Of a stretch of 64,000 bases of DNA, positions 41,315-47,762 are shown one piece after another. The stretch comes from Luteibacter jiangsuensis (GTDB taxonomy: Bacteria; Pseudomonadota; Gammaproteobacteria; Xanthomonadales; Rhodanobacteraceae). The DNA lies in contig NZ_JAUSSK010000003.1 in NCBI RefSeq assembly GCF_030812295.1, forward strand, positions 744,001 through 808,000, read 5' to 3'. The notes below the pieces were generated by a model, which was not told where the DNA came from, did no database searches, and saw only the letters and a program-made list of their open reading frames with translations. The first letter of the stretch is position 1. Each line of letters begins with the position of its first letter. The position numbers and the translations under genes are program-made.

Positions 41315-41674
41315 ATGGGTAACGAACTGCATGCTAGCCGCGCGTTCAATGGCAATCTCGCGGATTTTCTGGATAGCCAGCCCTCAATAAAGCGTCTTCG
41401 CGTTCTCGATGACGCCATGGTCGGTACCATCGCTGCTGGAGACATCATTACCGTCGATATGGGTAACCGCGAGGTCGATAGCGGTCATTGCTATCTCATC
41501 CTTTCGGAGGGAACCGTGCGGGTACGTCGCCTTGCAGTTAGCGACGGGGTGCTAAGCGTTAATGCCGATAGCACGGACAAGACTCTTTACCCTGACATGA
41601 CCATCGCGGGGGATTCCCCTGACTTCGCCGTACTGGGTCGAGTGACCGAGCGGCAGAGTGATAAAGGACTTTAA
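41315..41674 (+). CDS. S24/LexA-like domain protein lacking HTH and catalytic dyad
   Basis: 119 residues. The C-terminal 75 residues follow the S24 peptidase (CI/LexA C-domain) pattern: DDAMVGTIAAGDIITVDMG, then HCYLILSEGTVRVRRLAV and LGRV at the end. In active members the first box has Ser (GDSM) and the later box Lys (VKRL). Here these are Ala (DDAM) and Arg (VRRL), so autocleavage is not expected. No helix-turn-helix is present. It may dimerise with or antagonise a repressor. Start at 41315 has GAGGACACGG upstream. Confidence 0.62.
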   Translation: MGNELHASRAFNGNLADFLDSQPSIKRLRVLDDAMVGTIAAGDIITVDMGNREVDSGHCYLILSEGTVRVRRLAVSDGVLSVNADSTDKTLYPDMTIAGDSPDFAVLGRVTERQSDKGL

Positions 41675-41696
41675 TCCTCGCAGATATCGCCACAGA

Positions 41697-41723
41697 GCCC
41701 GCCCTAACCGGCGGGCTTTTTTT
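41697..41723 (+). terminator. Rho-independent terminator
   Basis: GCCCGCC-CTAACC-GGCGGGC followed by seven T, 23 bp after the S24-like gene. Confidence 0.95.
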
Positions 41724-41804
41724 GTTGCATAGATGATTCGGTTGCCGCAGTCGTCTCGTAGGCGTACGGTGTGAGTAGTCCGCCTAAACGGTTGGGACTC
41801 ACCC

Positions 41805-43649
41805 ATGCCCCGCAAGAGCGCCCCTGGCAGGGCCAAAGCCACCGTTAGGGCGGCTGAATACGTGCGGATGTCTACGGACCAGCAACAGTATTCGACCCAG
41901 AACCAGTCTGCCGCTATTGCGGCCTATGCCGCTGCTCACGCTATGACTATCGTCAAGAGCTACCGTGACGAGGGTCGAAGCGGCGTGCGGATAAAGGGGC
42001 GACGCGCCCTTCAAGATCTACTCGCGGACATTCGCAGCGGCGAGAAGGACTACGACGTCGTTCTCGTGTACGACGTTAGCCGATGGGGCCGGTTTCAGAA
42101 TCCAGATGAGGCGGCGTACCACGAGTTCGTGTGCAACCTAGGCGGCGTAAGCGTCGTCTACGTGGCGGAGTCGTTCTCCAACGACGGAACGCCATTTTCA
42201 GCTGTACTGAAGGGCCTGAAACGGGTAATGGCTGGCGAATATAGCCGTGAGCTTTCGGCAAAAGTCTATGCTGGACAGTGCAGGCTTATCGGCATGGGAT
42301 ATCGGCAAGGCGGCTCAGCTGGTTATGGCTTAAGACGCATGCGACTGGATGCTTTAGGACGACCTCGGGGCATCTTGGAGCATGGACAGAGAAAGGCAGT
42401 AATCACCGACAGAGTGATCCTCGTGCCTGGTCCCATGGATGAGGTTCGGATAGTGCGCAGGATATTCCGGGAGTTCGCCGCTGGGATGGGCGCAGCTGCG
42501 ATCGCACGCGGACTAAATGCAGAAGCGATCAGTTTCCTTGACGGTAAAAGTTGGAATAACCATCGCATCCGGGCGCTACTGAAGAACGCGAAATATGTTG
42601 GAGACAATGTGTTTGGACGTACCCACGGGAGCTTTCAACTGCCTCGGGTTAATGTGCCCGAGGATGCTTGGGTTATGCGGAAGTCCTCCTTTAAACCCCT
42701 CGTGTCGCGTCAATTGTTCCTCAAGGCCAGAGAGCGCTTTGAGCAGATGGCTAAGAAGAGTGACGAAGACGTGTTGTCTCCCCTTAGAGAAATCCTTGCG
42801 AGGGAAGGGCAGATCAATAGCCGGCTGATCCGGGAAGACCGGCAGGCGGTGTCCGTGCCAACGCTCGTGCGCCGTTTCGGCGGTCTCAGGCACGTATATC
42901 GACTCATCGGGTTTACGCCCAAAAAGAATCTCGCCTATGCGGACGCCCGGGCCCATTTTCTTGGGGTGCGGGAGAGCACAATGGCCGACGTTAAGGCCAT
43001 GTTTGAGCAAGTGGGGTTGCCCGTGACTCGCCAGGGTTGGCGGCTTCAGATCGAGCACGCGTGGTCACTGTCCGTTGCGGTTGTAAGGACATCGCTTTAT
43101 CACGAGACCGAACGCTGGTACGTCAGACAGGTTCCCGACGATGCGGACATTGTGATATTTGTGCGCCTATCGGCCGACGGTTCCACCATCAGAGACTACG
43201 TATTTTGGCCCGCTGCGATCTACGGGTTCATCCCGGAGAATGTTTCTGGACGAACCTATCCGGCCGTAGCGGCATATACGTCGGGTTCGCTTCTCTCGCT
43301 AGCTCGCTGCCTGGGACGAGGGTCGGTCGACGCACCGCCTCTCGATCACGCAACCGATATTCATGGGCTGGCGCAGAGGTGCAGAAAGCGCGGCCAGTCG
43401 ATTTCAGAAGCACTGATCATCGTCGAAGGTTTTCTGGAACTCGCGAAAGAGGGGGCGAACTTCGGTGCGCTGGAGAATGCTCCGGAAGGCGACGGGGAAA
43501 CGATCCTTCGATACGTATTGCTATCCCGGCAAGGCAGCGTCCAACTAGAAAATGCCGCCCTGGTTTGTTGGCTGGCGAGGCATCACCAAGCGGCATTGAC
43601 CGTACTCCAATGGGCCTCGGATGACCTCCTGACGGGAATGGGGGGATGA
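41805..43649 (+). CDS. large serine recombinase with C-terminal accessory domain (copy 1)
   Basis: 614 residues. The N-terminal resolvase domain has the catalytic Ser (S23) in AEYVRMSTDQQQ, Arg in YRDEGRSGVRIKGR, and VVLVYDVSRWGRFQN. A recombinase domain follows (GSAGYGLRRMRLDALGR, NHRIRALLKNAKYVGDNVFG). A C-terminal extension of roughly 250 residues includes GETILRYVLLSR and ALVCWLARHHQAALTVLQ. The same tail exists as a separate reading frame behind the second recombinase (47364-47762), showing it is a module. It could promote rearrangement inside the element or of a separate target. Confidence 0.93.
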   Translation: MPRKSAPGRAKATVRAAEYVRMSTDQQQYSTQNQSAAIAAYAAAHAMTIVKSYRDEGRSGVRIKGRRALQDLLADIRSGEKDYDVVLVYDVSRWGRFQNPDEAAYHEFVCNLGGVSVVYVAESFSNDGTPFSAVLKGLKRVMAGEYSRELSAKVYAGQCRLIGMGYRQGGSAGYGLRRMRLDALGRPRGILEHGQRKAVITDRVILVPGPMDEVRIVRRIFREFAAGMGAAAIARGLNAEAISFLDGKSWNNHRIRALLKNAKYVGDNVFGRTHGSFQLPRVNVPEDAWVMRKSSFKPLVSRQLFLKARERFEQMAKKSDEDVLSPLREILAREGQINSRLIREDRQAVSVPTLVRRFGGLRHVYRLIGFTPKKNLAYADARAHFLGVRESTMADVKAMFEQVGLPVTRQGWRLQIEHAWSLSVAVVRTSLYHETERWYVRQVPDDADIVIFVRLSADGSTIRDYVFWPAAIYGFIPENVSGRTYPAVAAYTSGSLLSLARCLGRGSVDAPPLDHATDIHGLAQRCRKRGQSISEALIIVEGFLELAKEGANFGALENAPEGDGETILRYVLLSRQGSVQLENAALVCWLARHHQAALTVLQWASDDLLTGMGG

Positions 43650-43762
43650 CACGGCCCGTATGGTCTGTCCCGTTGCAATTCGCACAGCTTGGGCGCATAT
43701 TGTGTCCGTCGCCGCAAATTCGGTGACCGGGCGTAGGAACCCGTAAATTACGAGGCGCAACG

Positions 43763-43782
43763 GCGCCTATGGCGCTTTTTTT
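43763..43782 (+). terminator. Rho-independent terminator after recombinase copy 1
   Basis: GCGCC-TAT-GGCGC followed directly by seven T. An alternative overlapping stem AGGCGC-AACG-GCGCCT begins at 43753. Confidence 0.85.
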
Positions 43783-43812
43783 GTGTCTGTTGCGACACGC
43801 CTGCTTTCTGGT

Positions 43813-43880
43813 GGGCGTGCAGGGCAGCCTTCGGGCTGGTCGGTTACCTCGTATTCCGGCATTCCTACCCCTGCACGTCC
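43813..43880 (+). ncRNA. candidate structured RNA / leader
   Basis: An outer stem pairs GGGCGTGCAGGG (43813-43824) with CCCTGCACGTCC (43869-43880), with one G-U pair. Inside it a hairpin CAGCC-TTCG-GGCTG sits at 43825-43838. The structure lies between a terminator and the gene at 43926, in 276 bp otherwise without a gene. It could be a leader, a small RNA or a recombination site. No family recognised. Confidence 0.4.
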
Positions 43881-43925
43881 GCCACCTTACGTGTCGGTCA
43901 TTCCTCTTCAGCATCGAGGTGTGCC

Positions 43926-44228
43926 ATGGGTAACGAAAGTGCAGTCGCCAAAGTCTCCGAACTGTTCTCATTCAACGGCAAATACTCCATCCCCGATGAA
44001 AACAGGCCACATCAGCTGCTCAACGACGCCTCCAATTTCCTGTCGAGCGCGATCGAGATCTTCCTCGGTGAGATAGAGGGTATCGACTGCTTGTCACGAA
44101 GCGCCGGAGACCTCGGCCGAGGTCAGCGTCTCTGGGGGGCGTACCACCTATTCCAGATGGCTCAGGGGACGGTGGATGCCGCCAATTCGCGCCTCGGCCG
44201 CACTCGGGGCGGGGAGGGGCAGTCATGA
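43926..44228 (+). CDS. hypothetical element protein
   Basis: 100 residues starting MGNESAVAKVSELFSFNGKY, mostly helical, no membrane segment and no known domain recognised. The first residues MGNE resemble the start of the S24-like protein at 41315. Its stop overlaps the next start as ATGA, a typical phage/element coupling. Length and coupling make it likely real. Confidence 0.65.
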   Translation: MGNESAVAKVSELFSFNGKYSIPDENRPHQLLNDASNFLSSAIEIFLGEIEGIDCLSRSAGDLGRGQRLWGAYHLFQMAQGTVDAANSRLGRTRGGEGQS

Positions 44229-44350
44229 GCGCCCAAGTTCTGACCCTCCCTGTCGGCGGGCAGCGACACAAGGCCCCATCCGTCACGGCCTGCACGGTTC
44301 TCCGGTTCCCCACGAATGACCGGACAAGGCCGATCAGCGACGAAATGTAG
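44225..44350 (+). CDS. small hypothetical protein ending at TAG; possible readthrough
   Basis: 41 residues from MSAQVLTLPVGG to RPISDEM, coupled to the previous gene by ATGA. It stops at TAG (44348-44350). The same frame continues past the TAG with protein-like sequence (DLYAFRADILSILRDAFPQY, FDTMYGTE) until it runs into the hairpin and the next gene. Given the TAG-interrupted genes in this element, readthrough is possible, but the extension overlaps a solid downstream gene, so the real 3' limit is uncertain. Confidence 0.4.
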   Translation: MSAQVLTLPVGGQRHKAPSVTACTVLRFPTNDRTRPISDEM

Positions 44351-44538
44351 GCCGTGTGGGAGACGCGTTGCCCGCCTGGCCGTGACCTCTATGCCTTCCG
44401 TGCTGACATCCTTTCAATCCTTCGGGACGCATTCCCGCAATACGGAGCCACCTTCGACACTATGTATGGCACAGAGGCAGCAGCCGGAGGACGGCCCTGC
44501 TCTGAGCTAGGCTTTGAATTAAATCAATCAATCAAACA

Positions 44539-44558
44539 GGGGGAGGTTCGCCTCTCCC
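44539..44558 (+). promoter_or_regulatory. UUCG-capped hairpin before the gene at 44578
   Basis: GGGGGAGG-TTCG-CCTCTCCC, eight pairs including one G-U, with a very stable tetraloop and no T run. It sits 19 bp before the start codon of the next gene and follows an AT-rich CAATCAATCAAAC. It could insulate or slow translation of the downstream gene. Confidence 0.5.
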
Positions 44559-44577
44559 GCCATGAGCAGGCGGAGTC

Positions 44578-45168
44578 ATGGAACAGGAAAAGCACGACGA
44601 CATTAGTGCCACGTTGCAGCGAATGGCCGAAGAGTTTTCGGCCAAGGTCTCGCGATATTCGGAGGTGTCTGGGCTTTCGAACCTCCAGGCTCGGAAGGTT
44701 CTGCTTGCGATCAGTGGTTTGCGTTCGACTCGGGAAAAGATTCGGAACTTGCGAGGCAGGGCCGATCTTCCCGTCAGTTCAGACACCGAATCGCTGTTTG
44801 AGAGCCTATCTATCGGACAAGCATTCCTTGCTGGCGGTGAGCGGGAGGTAGACGTTGCCATTGAGCGAGCCGAGCAGGATGACTTCCTTGCCGCCTTCGT
44901 AGCTACCGTCCATGTGGTGAGCGACATCGCCATAGCTCTGGACTTCCTCGCGAGCGAGGAGCGGCAATCCAAAGCGTCGCGGGCTGCTGTTGCGCGGCAC
45001 CTCGTAGATAACAAGCGCAAGGAAGACGCCTTTGAGCTGTTCCTATCGCGAGAGTGGAAGTTCAAGGCCGATGCAGCCAGGGCCATCGAGCGGGTGTTCC
45101 ACGTCACGTACAAGACCGCTGAGCGCTGGATTAGCGAATGGACCCGTCCAATCCCCCCGTCTACGTAG
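44578..45168 (+). CDS. hypothetical helical protein (element)
   Basis: 196 residues, almost entirely alpha-helical by composition. The C-terminal region DAARAIERVFHVTYKTAERW looks like a helix-turn-helix, so DNA binding is possible. The N-terminus is charged (MEQEKHDDISATLQRMAEEF). GGCGGAG lies 5 bp upstream. It ends in a true TAG, followed by unrelated sequence, which matters if the element also uses TAG as a sense codon. Confidence 0.65.
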   Translation: MEQEKHDDISATLQRMAEEFSAKVSRYSEVSGLSNLQARKVLLAISGLRSTREKIRNLRGRADLPVSSDTESLFESLSIGQAFLAGGEREVDVAIERAEQDDFLAAFVATVHVVSDIAIALDFLASEERQSKASRAAVARHLVDNKRKEDAFELFLSREWKFKADAARAIERVFHVTYKTAERWISEWTRPIPPST

Positions 45169-45249
45169 CAGAGAGGGGATTCTCCTGCGCTCAGTTGGGC
45201 TTCTGCTCGGCAAACATGGGCGAAATAAACCCCTGTCGGATATAGGTTA

Positions 45250-45275
45250 GGCATCACCCAACACAAGGTGATGCC
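45250..45275 (+). promoter_or_regulatory. perfect 9-bp inverted repeat abutting the alpA-like start codon
   Basis: GGCATCACC-CAACACAA-GGTGATGCC ends exactly where the ATG at 45276 begins. Its right arm covers the place of the Shine-Dalgarno. As DNA it could be an operator bound by the AlpA-like protein; as RNA it would sequester the start. A TATAGG -10-like box lies just upstream at 45241. Confidence 0.65.
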
Positions 45276-45482
45276 ATGCAGTCCCCTGATGCAATCCGCT
45301 TCTCCCGACTCCCCGAGGTCTGCCATCAGACAGGGTTGAGTCGAACCCACATTTACCGCCTTGAGTCCAAGGGTCGGTTTCCCCGTCGAATCCGCTTAAC
45401 GGAAGCCACTACCGCCTGGGTCGAATCTGAGATCCAGCAGTGGTGTGCGGAGCGCATCGCCGCGTCACGAGGTGATGCATGA
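45276..45482 (+). CDS. AlpA-family HTH regulator/excisionase
   Basis: 68 residues with the AlpA-type winged helix: RLPEVCHQTGLSRTHIYRLE followed by GRFPRRIRLTEATTAWVESE. Such proteins act as excisionase-like regulators of integrase genes in P4-like satellites. Start immediately follows a perfect inverted repeat, suggesting self-control. Its stop overlaps the next start (ATGA). Confidence 0.88.
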   Translation: MQSPDAIRFSRLPEVCHQTGLSRTHIYRLESKGRFPRRIRLTEATTAWVESEIQQWCAERIAASRGDA

Positions 45483-45871
45483 ATGGGGCGGTACGTTGTC
45501 CCCGTTTCGACTCGTGCAGCGCTCCCATCTGCCCACTCGACCCAAAATGGCCCACCGCCCAGCACATCCAGGGCGAACGTGTCTGTGGGCTTCTGACCGA
45601 AGTGGTGAAGGTTGGCGGCCAGCAACGTGTGGGGAGCGTCCTGTTCGCCGATCAGTTCGCCACGCTCGTTCGCGAGTGGCCGAAGGTGGAGGCACGATGG
45701 GCAGACATCCGGGCTCGCCTCCGGGCATCGGCCAAGACGGGCTCACGTATTGACCGCGCAATAGCCAATTTCCGTACCCCATCATCGGGAACGCAGGCCA
45801 TACCCCTACCTACCCCCTTCGTCCCCCCTGAATCCTCGATGGTTGGGGCCTTTTCAGGGGGTGCCGAGTGA
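45479..45871 (+). CDS. hypothetical element protein
   Basis: 130 residues. The N-terminus has spaced cysteines (CPRFDSCSAPICPLD), a possible metal-binding knuckle, then a helical middle and a Pro-rich end. Coupled on both sides by overlapping start/stop (ATGA in, GTGA out), so it is translated with the AlpA-like and winged-helix genes. Function unknown. Confidence 0.68.
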   Translation: MNGAVRCPRFDSCSAPICPLDPKWPTAQHIQGERVCGLLTEVVKVGGQQRVGSVLFADQFATLVREWPKVEARWADIRARLRASAKTGSRIDRAIANFRTPSSGTQAIPLPTPFVPPESSMVGAFSGGAE

Positions 45872-46362
45872 CGACAAAAAAGCGTTGGAAAGAAAAGGGG
45901 CGCCGAGATTCCGGGCCTTTTGTCCGAATCCCTCATGAGCTTCAAGACTCTGAGAATTGGAAGGCTTGCGGCGGGTCCGCTCTTAAGCTGCTGTGTGCCC
46001 TGGCCCGTCAATACAACGGCAAGAACAACGGCGATCTGGGAGCGTCAATACGTGTACTAGGCCCCCGTGGCTGGCGCTCATCCGACACGCTGGATAGATC
46101 CCTAAAAGAATTGCTGCATTTTGGGTTCATCTCGCTGACGCGCCAAGGCGGTCGCAACTCGCCCAGCCTCTACGCAATCACATGGCGGCCCATCGACGAG
46201 TGTGGCGGGAAGCTTGATTGCCCAGCTACCAACATTGCGTCGAATGATTGGAAGGAGCCGCGAGGGCCGTTCAAGCGCCTTTCAAAAATCGCATCGTCAA
46301 GTTCGGAATCCGGAGCAACTAGATACGGAATCCGGAGCAGTGCTGTTTCTAGGGCTGCATGA
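45868..46362 (+). CDS. winged-helix protein, possible replication initiator
   Basis: 164 residues starting with GTG overlapping the previous stop (GTGA). GPFVRIPHELQDSENWKACG followed by ALKLLCALARQYNGKNNGDL resembles the winged-helix domain of replication or regulatory proteins in small elements. Two iteron-like repeats lie inside its 3' end and two just beyond. A role in replication is inferred from this arrangement only. Confidence 0.65.
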   Translation: MTTKKRWKEKGRRDSGPFVRIPHELQDSENWKACGGSALKLLCALARQYNGKNNGDLGASIRVLGPRGWRSSDTLDRSLKELLHFGFISLTRQGGRNSPSLYAITWRPIDECGGKLDCPATNIASNDWKEPRGPFKRLSKIASSSSESGATRYGIRSSAVSRAA

Positions 46363-46423
46363 TTGCTCCGGAATCCGGAGTTGTCAGCGCACTTTTCGGT
46401 AATTCCTTGCTCCGGATTCCGAA
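46302..46423. repeat. four iteron-like repeats
   Basis: Units: TTCGGAATCCGGAGCAA (46302-46318), ACGGAATCCGGAGCAG (46325-46340), inverted TTGCTCCGGAATCCGGAG (46363-46380) and inverted TTGCTCCGGATTCCGAA (46407-46423). Units 1 and 4 are exact inverted copies over 17 bp. They span the end of the winged-helix gene and the following promoter, as expected for a replication origin or for operators of a self-regulated promoter. Confidence 0.85.
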
Positions 46424-46435
46424 CACCTTTATAGA
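46407..46435 (+). promoter_or_regulatory. promoter overlapping iteron 4
   Basis: TTGCTC at 46407-46412, 17-bp spacer and TATAGA at 46430-46435, 23 bp before the next start codon. The -35 lies inside the fourth repeat, so a repeat-binding protein would block it. Confidence 0.5.
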
Positions 46436-46458
46436 TATATACCAAGGGGTCTCTGTTT

Positions 46459-46740
46459 ATGACCGTCCACTATCTCCCCGGATACGTCCAAACGACCTCC
46501 GGTGGCGCGTCGAAGTTGTTCGCGTCGAAAGAGGACACGCCCGGATCCGATATAACGGGCCGTAACGCTCTAAGTAACGCCCTAGCCGTTACTCAACGGT
46601 CTCCGGGCTGGAACAACCGCAGACCCGATGTCCAGCGAGTCCAGATCGGTGCTTGCACGCTGTTGGCGGTGCCGTACCGCCGTTGGGCTTGGCGACGCTA
46701 CGAGCTTCGCGTCGCCGAACAGCGACGCCGGGAAGCCTGA
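46459..46740 (+). CDS. hypothetical element protein
   Basis: 93 residues, starting MTVHYLPGYVQTTSGGASKL and ending in a basic helix rich in Arg. AAGGGG lies 9 bp upstream. The next gene's ATG follows its stop codon directly. No domain recognised; the basic C-terminus might bind nucleic acid. Confidence 0.55.
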   Translation: MTVHYLPGYVQTTSGGASKLFASKEDTPGSDITGRNALSNALAVTQRSPGWNNRRPDVQRVQIGACTLLAVPYRRWAWRRYELRVAEQRRREA

Positions 46741-47358
46741 ATGACTATCGGCAGGCGGGCCGATACGGACGAGGAAACAATCGAGCGAGCCGCGCGACTT
46801 CTCGCAGGGGCGCTTGGTTACGGGAGTCCGTGGTTTGCAACGACCATTGACTCCCCTTATGTGCCGGGGACTGACAATGATCCCAAGAACCATGCACTGA
46901 CGGTGTGCAGTCCCGGGCTGGTGACGGAGCAGGCTGCATGGAGCGTTGATGGCTCTCGGCACGTGAGGCGACAGCGGGCATGGCGTCAGTCGGCCTACCG
47001 AGTAGCCACACCGGTCTGTAAGCCAAGGCATAGCGTCCTTGCAGCGTTGTCTCTGGCAAAGCTGGACGGTCCCCTTGAATCAGTCCTTTTTCTCTACGTA
47101 ACCGGTGACGTTGGGCGGTTCTGGCCGGACGTGGAGCGGTTCGGGCTGGCATGCGTTAGTGGTGCGTTTGCGTCGGAAGCGCTTAACGACGCCATGGAAC
47201 GAATCATGTTCCGGAGAGCGTCCATTTCTCAGGATGCGAGGGCGAAGACGCTGGGAATTCGTGCGAGTGGCTATCGTGCTGCTACACGTGCCGCCGAGGT
47301 CCGTCTGCGCTCCTGGCTGCTCATGGCATCTAGACGCCTCTTGGTGGCCCTCGGCTAA
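46741..47358 (+). CDS. hypothetical element protein
   Basis: 205 residues, beginning immediately after the previous stop. The N-terminus is helical (TDEETIERAARLLAGALGYG); the C-terminus has a possible helix-turn-helix (ISQDARAKTLGIRASGYRAA) suited to DNA binding. Function unknown. It converges with the recombinase-associated gene at 47364, with only 5 bp between stops. Confidence 0.62.
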   Translation: MTIGRRADTDEETIERAARLLAGALGYGSPWFATTIDSPYVPGTDNDPKNHALTVCSPGLVTEQAAWSVDGSRHVRRQRAWRQSAYRVATPVCKPRHSVLAALSLAKLDGPLESVLFLYVTGDVGRFWPDVERFGLACVSGAFASEALNDAMERIMFRRASISQDARAKTLGIRASGYRAATRAAEVRLRSWLLMASRRLLVALG

Positions 47359-47363
47359 GGAGC

Positions 47364-47762
47364 CTAATCACGCTGTGGCCCGCTACGATCGTTAGCTAGA
47401 GGACGCAATTCGACCTCTAGCATTCCTTGTAGTGTCCTCAGGTGTCCTGGCTCGTGGCGTGCAAGCCAGTTCACAAGTTCTGCTTGTCTCAGCAGCCTAG
47501 CGATGCTTCCCCTAAGAATGACAAATTCCAGAATGTGAACCCCTTCGTCCGTCCCGCTGCGGGCTGCCCTAGCGGAATGAACGAGCGCATTCGCGGCCAG
47601 CCCGTGTCGCGCAAGCAAGGCCGCGAATGAAGTGTCGGTTTTGAGATATTCAAGGGCCGCCCCCGCACTGACGATGCAGGCCTCGCACATCGTGACAAAG
47701 TTCGAAAGAGCTATCTGCTCATTACGAAGCCGTGCCGCAGTAGCTAGCTCGGTCAACCACAC
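47364..47762 (-). CDS. split-off C-terminal domain of serine recombinase copy 2
   Basis: 132 residues starting at GTG and overlapping the end of the second recombinase by 10 bp in a different frame. VHILEFVILRGS and ELVNWLARHEPGHLRTLQ match the tail of recombinase copy 1 (ETILRYVLLSR, ALVCWLARHHQAALTVLQ) by eye. In copy 1 this module is fused. Here a frame difference separates it: either a frameshift in the element, a programmed shift or a natural two-gene arrangement. Confidence 0.7.
   Translation of the reverse strand: MWLTELATAARLRNEQIALSNFVTMCEACIVSAGAALEYLKTDTSFAALLARHGLAANALVHSARAARSGTDEGVHILEFVILRGSIARLLRQAELVNWLARHEPGHLRTLQGMLEVELRPLANDRSGPQRD

Noticed and set aside
44354-44851. Open frame of 165 codons overlapping the gene at 44578
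   Set aside because: The second half is an Arg/Cys/Ser-rich shadow of the solid 44578 gene; only the first part could matter, as readthrough of the 44225 gene.
46341-46362. TTTCTAGG as a possible CUA anticodon loop for a suppressor tRNA
   Set aside because: The flanking stem has a mismatch, there is no T arm or acceptor pairing and it lies inside coding sequence.
47395-47421. GCTAGAGG/CCTCTAGC hairpin as a terminator between convergent genes
   Set aside because: It lies inside the coding end of the 47364 gene and has no T run on either strand.
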